Of a stretch of 64,000 nucleotides of DNA, positions 54,539-62,808 are shown one piece after another. The translations under genes and the position numbers were made by a program. Origin of the DNA: Streptomyces xinghaiensis S187 (GTDB lineage: Bacteria > Actinomycetota > Actinomycetes > Streptomycetales > Streptomycetaceae); assembly GCF_000220705.2 (NCBI RefSeq), contig NZ_CP023202.1:1798001-1862000 (forward strand), in the 5' to 3' direction. The notes beneath the pieces are model-generated. The model had not been told where the DNA came from, made no database searches, and worked only from the letters and a program-made list of their open reading frames with translations. How positions within the stretch are numbered: position 1 is the stretch's first letter; each line of letters opens with the position of its first letter.

Positions 54539-55039
54539 ATGGCGTGGGACGAGTGGGAGCAGTTGAAGGCCTCGGCGGCCGAACGGCAGTCGACGCAAAT
54601 GCAGTTGAACCGGTTGCCGGATGAGGACCGGCCGAACACGGGCACGGCTCCGGGGGACCTCCAGGTCCACCAGAAGGACCTCGCGGAGATCGGCGACGAG
54701 GCGTTCAAGCTCTACCAGGACCTGCTGAAGAAGGCCCGTCCCCAGGACACCAGCTCCGCGGGGTCCGACCTCGACCAGCAGGGCTTCGCCCTCGGCGCCG
54801 CACTCCGGCACGTCTCGACCCGCTGGGACAAGCAGCTCGGCTCCCTCCTGGACGCCTGTGCCCTCATCTCGAACCACATGGAGTTCTCCAACAAGGTGCA
54901 CGGCGAGGACGACACCCGGATCCAGCGGCACGTGAGCAGCATCCACACCCTCGACCAGGGCTTCGACGAGTCGTACGCGCCCCCGGGCCAACCGAACGAG
55001 GTGTACGGCCCGAAGGACGAGAAGGACAAGAAGGACTAG
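54539..55039 (+). CDS. Small helical ESX-associated protein (candidate partner/chaperone)
   Basis: 166 residues, almost all helical and charged, with no membrane segment or signal peptide. It begins MAWDEWEQLKASAAERQSTQ and ends with a Lys/Asp-rich tail (KDEKDKKD). The central region (DLAEIGDEAFKLYQDLLKKA, LGAALRHVSTRWDKQLGSLL) resembles the helical hairpin of WXG100-type proteins, but there is no clear W-x-G turn. RBS GGAAGGAG stands 8 bases before the ATG. It lies 12 bases before the 761-aa gene. By analogy with other type VII effector loci I infer a co-secreted partner or chaperone for it. No named family recognised. Confidence 0.7.
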   Translation: MAWDEWEQLKASAAERQSTQMQLNRLPDEDRPNTGTAPGDLQVHQKDLAEIGDEAFKLYQDLLKKARPQDTSSAGSDLDQQGFALGAALRHVSTRWDKQLGSLLDACALISNHMEFSNKVHGEDDTRIQRHVSSIHTLDQGFDESYAPPGQPNEVYGPKDEKDKKD

Positions 55040-55051
55040 GGGGAGCAGCCA

Positions 55052-57337
55052 ATGGACTTCGAAGCCCTTCACTCGGCCAACTTCGCGAAGCTCGACACCA
55101 CGGTCACCGAGTGGGACACGCTGGTCAACCATCTCAAGATCCTGGAGGAGGACGCCCGGAAGGGACTGCGCGGCAAGGCCAACAAGGCCAACTGGGCCGG
55201 CTACAACGCCACCGTCTCGCGCGAGTTCATCGGGAAGACCGCCGGGGAGTTCGACGACGCCCACACACAGGCGCAGTCGATCCGGAACATCCTCCGCGAC
55301 ACCCGCAACGAACTGAAAACCCAGAAGACGGAACTGCTGGAGGCCATCGCTCGGGGCAAGGGGAACCACCTCCTGGTCCGGCCGCAAGGCGGCGGCTTCA
55401 CCGTGCAGGACCCCGACAACAAGGCGGTGGGCGGCCAAAAGGCCGTCGACGCCCTGCGTGACGTACTCCAGGGCATCCTCGACAAGGCCACCGAGATCGA
55501 CACCACCGCGGCCGCCTCCCTCAAGGCCCTGGTCGACCTCACCGACTACGGATTCTCCGGGGCACAGTACAAGGACCGCGACGCGGCGGCCGCAGCCGTC
55601 AAGAACGCCGAGCAGTTGGCCGCGCTGGCCAAGAAGAACCCAGAAGACCGGAGCGTCGCGGAATTCGACGCGCTCGTCGCCGGGCTGACGAAGCACTCGG
55701 GCGACGAGATCTTCGCCGAACACTTCGCCTCGACACTCGGCGCCAAGGGGACCCTGGAGTTCTGGGCCGGGATCAACGATCCGTACCGGGGCCGGGAGAT
55801 CGGCCAGGAACGGCTCGACCAATTCGACGACCTCCAGAAGCACCTCGGCCTCACGCTCGCCACGGCAACCCAGGCCGACACCGCCGAAATGGCGACGTGG
55901 AAGCGCGAGATGATCAATCTCGGCGACCAGCAGGTGGGCAAGGGCGGCTACACGGTGGGCTTCCAGGTCATGAGCAACCTCATGCGCTGGGGGAACTACG
56001 AGGACCGGTTCCTGACGGAATACGGAACCGAGCTCATCAACACCGAGAAGAAGATGAGCGGCAACGGCCGCCACATGCCGACCGGATGGGCCCACATGGG
56101 GATGGACCCATACCTCAACCGCACCGGAACCGACTCGGGCTCGGACCCCATGACCGGCTTCATGAAGGCCCTGTCCAACAGCCCCGACGCGGCCACGGAC
56201 TTCTTCAACGGCACGTTCGTGACGAAGGACGAGGACCACGACTTCGAGCGCGACACGGACGGCAACGGCAAGAACGGCAAGGTCGGCCTCACCAACTTCC
56301 AGTACCTCTTCGAGGAGCGGGATTGGCCCCCGGAGCGGGACATCAAGGGCGAGGAGAGCATCACGGGGCGCAACAACCTCGCGCTGGCCCTGGAGGCCGC
56401 CACCACGGGCCATCCGGCCGGGGAGATGCCGACGATCGACACTCCGGCGCACAACGCGGACCAGGCGAGGCTCGTGGAGAGCGTCTTTGCCTCGGTCTCG
56501 GAGAATCCGAAGCGCATCACCGATCACGCCTACATGTCGGACAGCCTCGGCCAGATCTCCGCCGAGTACATGCCGGACATCCAACGGGGCCTGCACCCCG
56601 GTTCCGAAGGCGAGGAAAAGCTATTTCCGGTGGCAGGCGAGGCAGCGAAGCTCGGTGAGAACGAGATCACCCGTGTCCTCTACACGGTAAGCCAGAACCC
56701 CGACGGTTACGCCTCCATCAGTGCCGGGCAGCACAGCTACACGACATCGCTGATGGAGTACCACTTCCGTAATCCTGAGGCGTATCTCGCCGACCCCAAC
56801 TACAGCGAGGGCGAGAACCTCAAGAAGACCATCGAGGACGTCGCGCGGGTCGGCGGCGAAATCCAGGGCACCATCGGCGCCGGTCGTGCGTACGCCAATG
56901 AGCTGGAGGGTGGCGCCGAGGACAACGACTTCAACGAGGCTCTCAAGACCACGAGCACATGGGTCGGCAGCGGTGTCGGAATCGGCGTGGGCATCGCGAC
57001 GGCCCCCGTCACCGGTCCCGGCGGCATCGTGGCCGGAGGTGTGGCGGGCACAGCCACCAATGAGATTCTCTCTGCGCTCACCGAAGGCCTGATGAAGGAC
57101 AGCTCTGACGAGGTCATCTACCGCAACGGCGAGGATCTGAGCGCCACCAGGGACTCCACGTACACCCTTATCGAATCGGCGGCGCAGAAGGCCGGGGAGG
57201 CCGCGGACAACCCGTCGCCCCATGTCGTCTCCGCCGCGGCCACGGCTGCGGAGCAGGGATTCAACAACGCCAAGAGCAATGTCAAGGACGCTTTCGACGG
57301 TGAAGGCGTCCCCAGGCAACTGGATACAGAGGACTGA
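55052..57337 (+). CDS. Large WXG-like ESX-associated protein, candidate secreted effector
   Basis: 761 residues, soluble except for one glycine-zipper stretch. The N-terminal 110 residues are helical with a WxG turn (NWAGYNATVSREF, Trp48-Ala-Gly50) like WXG100/LXG leaders. A middle domain (about 190-570) has no family I recognise. DTDGNGKNGK at 401-410 has the Asp/Asn spacing of an EF-hand-like calcium loop. Near the C-terminus, about 632-670, GVGIGVGIATAPVTGPGGIV and the following GG/AG repeats form a glycine zipper, a feature of membrane-inserting segments. It stands 12 bases after the 166-aa gene and 7 bases before a Cys-containing membrane-anchored protein. Base composition is slightly lower in GC than its neighbours in the 3' third. 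Activity is unknown. Confidence 0.7.
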   Translation: MDFEALHSANFAKLDTTVTEWDTLVNHLKILEEDARKGLRGKANKANWAGYNATVSREFIGKTAGEFDDAHTQAQSIRNILRDTRNELKTQKTELLEAIARGKGNHLLVRPQGGGFTVQDPDNKAVGGQKAVDALRDVLQGILDKATEIDTTAAASLKALVDLTDYGFSGAQYKDRDAAAAAVKNAEQLAALAKKNPEDRSVAEFDALVAGLTKHSGDEIFAEHFASTLGAKGTLEFWAGINDPYRGREIGQERLDQFDDLQKHLGLTLATATQADTAEMATWKREMINLGDQQVGKGGYTVGFQVMSNLMRWGNYEDRFLTEYGTELINTEKKMSGNGRHMPTGWAHMGMDPYLNRTGTDSGSDPMTGFMKALSNSPDAATDFFNGTFVTKDEDHDFERDTDGNGKNGKVGLTNFQYLFEERDWPPERDIKGEESITGRNNLALALEAATTGHPAGEMPTIDTPAHNADQARLVESVFASVSENPKRITDHAYMSDSLGQISAEYMPDIQRGLHPGSEGEEKLFPVAGEAAKLGENEITRVLYTVSQNPDGYASISAGQHSYTTSLMEYHFRNPEAYLADPNYSEGENLKKTIEDVARVGGEIQGTIGAGRAYANELEGGAEDNDFNEALKTTSTWVGSGVGIGVGIATAPVTGPGGIVAGGVAGTATNEILSALTEGLMKDSSDEVIYRNGEDLSATRDSTYTLIESAAQKAGEAADNPSPHVVSAAATAAEQGFNNAKSNVKDAFDGEGVPRQLDTED

Positions 57338-57344
57338 CAGACAC

Positions 57345-57986
57345 ATGAGCGCCAAGTCCACGAAGCTGGCGATCCCCTTGGCAGCACTGCTGGCCGTCGC
57401 CTTGGGGGGTACAGCGGCATACGTCCTCGGAGTCCCGCCGTTCGAGGAGCGCGGCGACATTGGCGCGGAGAGCGTCTGTGAGTCGCTGGGCGATCCCGAG
57501 AAGGCCGCACCTGCACTGGAACGGGTCCTCCCCGACTCGCCCGAGTACTCGTTCGACGACACCGTGAGCGGCGGAAGCGTTGCCCAGGGGGATTCCAATT
57601 ACACCGCCGACTGTTTCGTCTCCGGCAACGGCAAGATTCTGCTCAGCGCCAGGACGGAGTTGGTGCCGGTCGGCTCCCCGGGAGGTACGCCGGAGGATTG
57701 GGCGTCCGAGGCCCTTGACGGCAGCAGCCCGGAAGAGGAGGAGACCTTCGCTGCCGGTTCGAAGGGGGTGGTCTCGGCGGACAGGGCGGCCGTGCTGGTG
57801 CCGTGTGCCGGGCCCGGGAACGTTCCGGGAGGCTCGTACAGCCTCAGTGTCGTCGTCGACGGGAAGGGAGCAGACGGGGAGAGCGGCTCCCGGGTGCGCC
57901 GGGGACTGACCGATCTCGCCGTCGGGGCGGCCCAGTTCTCCCACGAGAAGGCGGGCTGCGACCTTCCGTCCGAGCTGCCGAGCTGA
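57345..57986 (+). CDS. Membrane-anchored extracytoplasmic protein, ESX-associated
   Basis: 213 residues: a signal-anchor helix (LAIPLAALLAVALGGTAAYV, about 8-27) with no lipobox cysteine, then an extracytoplasmic domain with four cysteines (in SVCESLG, ADCFVSG, LVPCAGP and AGCDLPS), enough for two disulfides. No family recognised. It follows the 761-aa gene by 7 bases and is the last gene before a convergent terminator. The placement would fit an accessory or immunity protein, but nothing in the sequence proves it. The RBS (GAGG) is weak and distant, so it may depend on coupling to the gene before. Confidence 0.7.
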   Translation: MSAKSTKLAIPLAALLAVALGGTAAYVLGVPPFEERGDIGAESVCESLGDPEKAAPALERVLPDSPEYSFDDTVSGGSVAQGDSNYTADCFVSGNGKILLSARTELVPVGSPGGTPEDWASEALDGSSPEEEETFAAGSKGVVSADRAAVLVPCAGPGNVPGGSYSLSVVVDGKGADGESGSRVRRGLTDLAVGAAQFSHEKAGCDLPSELPS

Positions 57987-58039
57987 CCAGGCGGTTCGGG
58001 TTTCCTGTCCTTGCCGGGCAGACAGTGGGCGGCGGAACG

Positions 58040-58090
58040 CAAGAACGGCGGGGTGGGCGCCTCCCGTGCGCGTCCATCCCGCCGTTCTTG
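58040..58090. terminator. Convergent terminator between the ESX gene blocks
   Basis: Arms CAAGAACGGCGGG (58040-58052) and CCCGCCGTTCTTG (58078-58090) form a 13-bp stem with a 25-base loop in the 137-base convergent gap. It can serve both strands. Confidence 0.75.
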
Positions 58091-58123
58091 TGCTGTGTGG
58101 CTGCTCTGCCGCCGGGCCGGTGC

Positions 58124-58423
58124 TCAGAAGTGGCTTGCGGCCTTCTTGTCGCCGGCCTGGTAGGTCGGGCCCGCCTCGCGGACCGCCTTCGCGATGCTCT
58201 TCAGGGCCTGCTGGATGATCCGCGTCTCCTTGTCCCACTTCGCGTGGGCTCCGTCGGCCGCGGTCTTGGCCTCGCCCTCGAAGGTGTTCGAGACGGCCCG
58301 GATCTTCTTCTGGAGGGCTTCGAGCGACTCGTCCAGCCGCCGCGCGCTCACGTCGATGCTGTTGGCTGCTTCGTCGAGCGAGGAGTAGGTGACGAGCATG
58401 ATGTCGCCGTTGTTGTTGGCCAT
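58124..58423 (-). CDS. WXG100-size protein with FxG turn (EsxA-like)
   Basis: 99 residues, two helices joined by a turn. The position of the W-x-G turn is NTFEGEAK (Phe48-Glu-Gly50), so Trp is replaced by Phe; Trp63 follows in AHAKWDKE. The C-terminus (IIQQALKSIAKAVREAGPTY) is the second helix and ends GDKKAASHF. WXG100 proteins are the small dimeric substrates of ESX systems. An internal ATG (MLVTYSSL) is an alternative start. It is the downstream member of a pair with the gene at 58487, with 63 bases between, and probably forms a heterodimer with it. Confidence 0.88.
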   Translation of the reverse strand: MANNNGDIMLVTYSSLDEAANSIDVSARRLDESLEALQKKIRAVSNTFEGEAKTAADGAHAKWDKETRIIQQALKSIAKAVREAGPTYQAGDKKAASHF

Positions 58424-58454
58424 GTGACTGCTCCTGGTGGCTTGGAAGTCGGGA

Positions 58455-58484
58455 GAGGGACGGAACGCGCGAGATCGCGTCCCT
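58455..58484 (-). other. Stem-loop between the two esx-type genes
   Basis: Arms GAGGGACG and CGTCCCTC, 8 bp with a 14-base loop, sit in the 63-base spacer. On the minus strand it follows the stop of the first esx gene. It may stabilise the upstream transcript or set the ratio between the two products. Confidence 0.5.
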
Positions 58485-58486
58485 CG

Positions 58487-58849
58487 TCAGTACTTGGCGA
58501 TGTTGGAGACGGCCTGCTTCTCCGCCGCGGCGTCGCCGGAGAAACCGGCGGTCACGTCGACCCCGCGCAGGGCCGCCTGGACCTCGTCCTCGGTGTTGCC
58601 CGCGGTGGTACGGGTCACCTGGATCGCTTCCTGGAAGTTGAGCAGCAGGCGCGAGATGCGGACCATGGCCTGGTTGATCTCGTTCTGCTTCAGGTCGAAG
58701 GCGCCCGCACCGACGCCCTTCCAGCGGCCCTCGAGTCCGTCGATGGTCCCCTGGAGCTTCTTCACCTCGCCCTTGATGCTCTCGAACTGCGTGGTGATCT
58801 CATCCTGGAAGAGCTTGAGATCCTGATCGCCGACCTTCTGGACCGTCAT
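58487..58849 (-). CDS. WXG100 family protein (EsxB-like)
   Basis: 120 residues. The canonical turn is GRWKGVGAGAF (Trp43-Lys-Gly45) between two amphipathic helices; the second is LKQNEINQAMVRISRLLLNF. The C-terminal tail of about 30 residues (VDVTAGFSGDAAAEKQAVSN) could carry the secretion signal read by EccC. It is the first gene of the pair and about 100 bases downstream of the mycosin gene on the same strand. Confidence 0.92.
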   Translation of the reverse strand: MTVQKVGDQDLKLFQDEITTQFESIKGEVKKLQGTIDGLEGRWKGVGAGAFDLKQNEINQAMVRISRLLLNFQEAIQVTRTTAGNTEDEVQAALRGVDVTAGFSGDAAAEKQAVSNIAKY

Positions 58850-58948
58850 ATGTCCTTCTTCCTCTGTTGGGTTCCCTGTGGGACGCGGCCGCCTCTTCCG
58901 GGCAGCGCGCGGGGGATCAGTTGTTTCGGGTGCCGGAACGGCCCGGAG

Positions 58949-60232
58949 TCACGCGCCGCGCCGTCGGCGGAGTACGAAGAGGGCGCCGCCGGCCAGCGCG
59001 GCCGCTGCGGCCACTCCGCCGAGGATGATGCCGAGGCTCCCGCCGCCGGCCTTCTCCTCTGAGCCCGCCACGGCTGCCTCGGCTCCGGGCTTGCCCTCCG
59101 GGGCCTTCGGTGACGGTGATGCGGAGTCCTTGGGCTGTTGCGACTGCTTCTGCTCCTCCGCAGCGCCGGGGCCGGTCTTCTTGTTCGTCAGGGGGTTGAT
59201 ATCCGGATCACCGGGCTTGCCGATACCGCGGTTGATATGGGCGCCGGGGCGGACGATGCCATGACCGAGATAGTTGCTGACGGTGCCCTTCTTCCACCCT
59301 TCTCCGCGTCCTGCGGACTCCAGCATGACGCGGAGGACCTGGTTGGCCGTCCAGTCCGGATGCGCGGACCAGATCAGAGCGGCGGACGCGGAGGCGAGAG
59401 CGCTGGCGGCGCTGGTTCCGCCGTCGCCGTCGCAGTAACGCGTGAAGGTGCTGTCGCACCAGGAGGGAATGGAGTCCCCCGGAGCGGCGAGATCCACAAA
59501 CTCCCCGTGCTGGGAGTAATCGGCCACTTCACCGCCCGGGCCCATGGCGGCGACGCTGACCGCGGCCGGGTAACTGGCGGGGTAGTTGGCTTTGTTCCCC
59601 TCCTTGGCGTTGTTACCGGCCGCGGCGAAGAAAAGTTTCCCTTTCTTCAGCGCGTACTCGACCGCTTCTTCGTCATCGGAAATGGGGATGTCAACGCCAA
59701 ACGACACGTTGATGATGTCCGCATCGCTCTCAGCCGCCGCCCTGATGGCATCCCTGATGCTCCAGGTATTGACCTTGCTGGCCCCCTTTCTCTTCTCCAA
59801 TTCGCTTTCCACGACGCGGAAGGGGATGATCTTGGCGTCCGGCGCAAGACCGCGCAGCCCTCCTCGCCCTTTGCCGGCGATCAACTCGGCCATGGTGGTG
59901 CCATGGCCCTCGTAGTCATCGGTGGCCTCCCCCTCCGTGCCCGTCAGATCGCGGCCCTTCTCCACCTGCCCCTTGAGCGACGCCGTGGAGGGATTGACTC
60001 CCGTGTCGATGACAGCGACCTTGATGCCTTTCCCAGTGGCCGTCTTCCAGATCTCCTCGGCGTGCATGGCCTTCAGATACCACTGCTTCGACTGCACATC
60101 GGCGGCTGCAGCGGCAGGTGCAGCGCCGATGAGGGCCGTCCCGAGGAGTCCCACCGCGGTCACGGTGGAGAGAATCCGCCGGAGGAGATGTCGGGGCCCG
60201 GGCCACCGCACCTGCGTCATCACTGCCGTCAT
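58949..60232 (-). CDS. mycP: Mycosin (MycP), type VII-associated serine protease
   Basis: S8 subtilisin-like protease of 427 residues with a signal peptide (to about residue 44, GAAPAAAAA) and a C-terminal membrane anchor (LGIILGGVAAAAALAGGALF) with a short RRRRGA tail. The catalytic triad is Asp76 (VAVIDTGVN), His110 (YEGHGTTMAEL) and Ser274 (GGTSAASA); the oxyanion Asn is Asn207 in AAAGNN. Cys259 and Cys267 may form a disulfide. Mycosins stabilise the ESX membrane complex and process substrates. A second mycosin lies 2.6 kb upstream. Confidence 0.94.
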   Translation of the reverse strand: MTAVMTQVRWPGPRHLLRRILSTVTAVGLLGTALIGAAPAAAAADVQSKQWYLKAMHAEEIWKTATGKGIKVAVIDTGVNPSTASLKGQVEKGRDLTGTEGEATDDYEGHGTTMAELIAGKGRGGLRGLAPDAKIIPFRVVESELEKRKGASKVNTWSIRDAIRAAAESDADIINVSFGVDIPISDDEEAVEYALKKGKLFFAAAGNNAKEGNKANYPASYPAAVSVAAMGPGGEVADYSQHGEFVDLAAPGDSIPSWCDSTFTRYCDGDGGTSAASALASASAALIWSAHPDWTANQVLRVMLESAGRGEGWKKGTVSNYLGHGIVRPGAHINRGIGKPGDPDINPLTNKKTGPGAAEEQKQSQQPKDSASPSPKAPEGKPGAEAAVAGSEEKAGGGSLGIILGGVAAAAALAGGALFVLRRRRGA

Positions 60233-60256
60233 CCTGACTTCCGAACCTTCCAGTGT

Positions 60257-62110
60257 TTATTCGATCACCGGTGGCACGGCACCACGCCGCCGGCCCATCC
60301 GCTCGTCCTCGGTCAGGTGATATGGGCGTTCCGGCTCGGGGCGCTGCCGGTCCTCGTTCCCGGACGGGCTCTGCCCGGCGGGCCGCTGACCGGAACGCTC
60401 ACCGGCAGCTGTGCCCTGTGAGCCCGCCCGGGATCCGGTGCCGCCCGTCCCCGTGCCGCCGCCGACGACATTGCTCGACGAGGGAGCGCCGCGACCGGCG
60501 GCCGGGGAGGTCCCTCTCGGCGGGCCGACACCGACCACGCCTTGCTGGTGGTGCCGCGCACTGGAAGGACGCCGCGTGGTGTCGGGCACTCCGCCGACGA
60601 CAGTTCCCCGGGGGACGCGCGCTCCGGCGGGGCCGGCAGGACCGGGCTGAGGCGTGCCTCCGACAATGCCGGCTCCCCGGCCGACGCGAGGACCGGCCGG
60701 GGAGCCGGGGCTTCCTGCCGTGAACCGGCCTGCCGTCCCCGGGTGCGCGGCCAGAGGTGTCCGGTCCCGCGTCGCACCGGGTCCGGGACGTCCGGATGGT
60801 GTCGGCCCGGGCGTACCCGGCCGCCCACCCACCGGAGTTTGGCCCCGGGGGCTGGTCGCGGGTGTACGTCCGGTGGCATTCGCCGGAGTCCCCATCGGCC
60901 CCGGACGTCCCATGGGACCGGGGTGTCCCGTGGCCTGGCCCGTGGTGGGAGCGCCGGGCATACCGGGCCGCCCAGGCATTCCGGTCACACGTCCGGGCGG
61001 CGTGGAGGCCGGCCCTCCGGCTGGTCCGGGCCGCCCGGTCGTACGAGGTACCCCAGGGCTTCCGGATCGGGGAGACCCCGGTGTACCCACCGTGCGGGGC
61101 GGGCCGGGGTGGCGTCCGGGATTGCCGAAGTTCGGCCCCATGGAGGGCCCTTGGTGGTCACCGGCCGTGCCGGGGGCGGGAGCCGTCGGCGCGGGACCTC
61201 CGGGTGCGGTGGGCGCCGGAGGGGTCTGGACACTGTCGATCTCCATCGAAGGGCTCGGGACCGGAGGCCGCCCGTCGAAACCGGTCCCTGCGCGAGACGC
61301 ACCCGCCGCCCCAGTGGCTTCCATCTCCTGGTGAACCGCTCGCGGCTGGGAGGCGTCCGAAGCTCCCGCCCCCGTGGAAGCCTGGCCTGTACCAAATGCG
61401 TACGGTGCGGACGCCGGCACCGGCACCGGCGCATTCAGCGCCCCCGGGGGCTTCGGGGGCTCCTGGGAGGCCAGTCTCTCCTCCGAGACCGCGTAGAAGG
61501 ACGCCAGGCGGTTCATCTGGTTGATGGCCTCCTGGCGGTCCTTCTCGACCTGGAGAGCCTTCTGGTACTCCGGATTGTCCTCGGTGCGTTCCGGGGCGGC
61601 GAAGTCCTCGGGCTTCTTCTGCACGATCCGGCCGTCGCGCGGCGGCCGGGCGCTGCGCACGGAGGAAAGGCCCGTGCTCGCCACCTTCATCTGGGTGCCG
61701 ACCGCGTTGGCAAACGTACCCAGTTCCCAGGCGTACTTGACCAGTTCCTGTCCGTACCGCTGGAACTCGGTGGCCGCTTCGCCCTTCCACTCGGTCTTCG
61801 CGACGAACTTGCTGAGATCGTCCGCCGCATCGTTGAGCGCTTTCGTGGCGTTCAAGAGAGATCTTCCGGCGTCCTCCAAGTCGGAGGGGTTCGCACTTTC
61901 CAGAAGGTCGAGCATCGGATTAAGCCGCGCGCCTTCGAAGTCCGTCCGGCCGAAGACACTCTTGCCGGGCCCGAGGCCGAAGGCTCCCCGGAAGAAGTCC
62001 GGCATCCGCTCCATCATGTCGGCGGCGCCGAACTCGGTCCTGATCTCTGCCGCGTCAGCCTTCTGCTGCTCCTCGGGAGTCAGCTCGGGCTTCTGGTCCT
62101 CATCGCTCAT
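60257..62110 (-). CDS. Pro/Gly-rich WXG/PPE-like ESX-associated protein
   Basis: 617 residues. The N-terminal 200 residues are helical with a WxG turn (KTEWKGEAATEF, Trp108-Lys-Gly110), comparable with PPE or long WXG domains. From about 205 to 600 the protein is disordered, rich in Pro, Gly, Ala and Thr, with repeated GRPGP, PGSP and GTP units. The end, YHLTEDERMGRRRGAVPPV, is more ordered, and I recall similar tails on other Streptomyces ESX proteins. It follows the 144-aa partner by 6 bases and precedes mycP by 24 bases. Role unknown: a wall-spanning or secreted protein is plausible. Confidence 0.75.
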   Translation of the reverse strand: MSDEDQKPELTPEEQQKADAAEIRTEFGAADMMERMPDFFRGAFGLGPGKSVFGRTDFEGARLNPMLDLLESANPSDLEDAGRSLLNATKALNDAADDLSKFVAKTEWKGEAATEFQRYGQELVKYAWELGTFANAVGTQMKVASTGLSSVRSARPPRDGRIVQKKPEDFAAPERTEDNPEYQKALQVEKDRQEAINQMNRLASFYAVSEERLASQEPPKPPGALNAPVPVPASAPYAFGTGQASTGAGASDASQPRAVHQEMEATGAAGASRAGTGFDGRPPVPSPSMEIDSVQTPPAPTAPGGPAPTAPAPGTAGDHQGPSMGPNFGNPGRHPGPPRTVGTPGSPRSGSPGVPRTTGRPGPAGGPASTPPGRVTGMPGRPGMPGAPTTGQATGHPGPMGRPGPMGTPANATGRTPATSPRGQTPVGGRPGTPGPTPSGRPGPGATRDRTPLAAHPGTAGRFTAGSPGSPAGPRVGRGAGIVGGTPQPGPAGPAGARVPRGTVVGGVPDTTRRPSSARHHQQGVVGVGPPRGTSPAAGRGAPSSSNVVGGGTGTGGTGSRAGSQGTAAGERSGQRPAGQSPSGNEDRQRPEPERPYHLTEDERMGRRRGAVPPVIE

Positions 62111-62116
62111 CAGCGA

Positions 62117-62551
62117 TCACCCCAGTTCCGTGGTACCGCGCGTGACGTCCTGACGGGGCTGCTCCGGAGGTGCCGCCTCGTCCCGCTCCGCTTCCGCCTT
62201 CGCCGCCGCCTCCAGTCGCACCCTGATGTCGTGGAACCGGCGTCGCAGGTCCTGCTCCACGTTGTCGAAGCCGACGTCCGCGGCGTGGACGGCGATGCTC
62301 AGCATCTCGATCTGGTCGCCGAGGGACCTGGAGAGCTCGACCAGCGCCTTGTGGACGCGGTTGTACTGCAGGTAGAAGCCGTCCGCCTCGGCGAACGGCA
62401 GGCTCGTGCCGCTGAACGAGGCGCGGGTGACTCGCTCCAGCGCCACCTTGGAGGTGCCGCCGTCCCCGCTCTCCAGCTCCGTCAGCAGGCCGTCGACCCG
62501 GGACCGGAACTTCTTGAGGGCGTCCACGCCCAGTTCGAGGTCAGTCGCCAC
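62117..62551 (-). CDS. Small helical ESX-associated protein, partner of the 617-aa protein
   Basis: 144 residues, all helical: MATDLELGVDALKKFRSRVD, LTELESGDGGTSKVALERV, then SLGDQIEMLSIAVHAADVGF and a charged tail. There is no WxG; the SFSGTSLPFAEADGFYLQYN stretch forms the turn between helices. The position 6 bases upstream of the PPE-like gene resembles PE/PPE pairing, which is the basis for suggesting that the products bind each other. No named family recognised. Confidence 0.75.
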   Translation of the reverse strand: MATDLELGVDALKKFRSRVDGLLTELESGDGGTSKVALERVTRASFSGTSLPFAEADGFYLQYNRVHKALVELSRSLGDQIEMLSIAVHAADVGFDNVEQDLRRRFHDIRVRLEAAAKAEAERDEAAPPEQPRQDVTRGTTELG

Positions 62552-62808
62552 CGCTGCCCCCGCCGTTCACCGCTCCGAGCACGAGTGCTCATCCTCCCCG
62601 TTTTCACTGCAACAGCCGTCACGACGGGCCGTGGTGTCCGGCCTTCAGCCGACTGCGGTCAGCCAACCGTAGCCACTGGGTGTGACAGTCCCAAGTCTCT
62701 TTCGGTCCCGCCGGTACTTCTCCGGTGTTCGTGCGGGAGCAACCCTAGACCCATCCCGTGTGCACGGGTTGACGGTACGTCACGGTCGCGGGTCGCCGCA
62801 CGGCTCCG

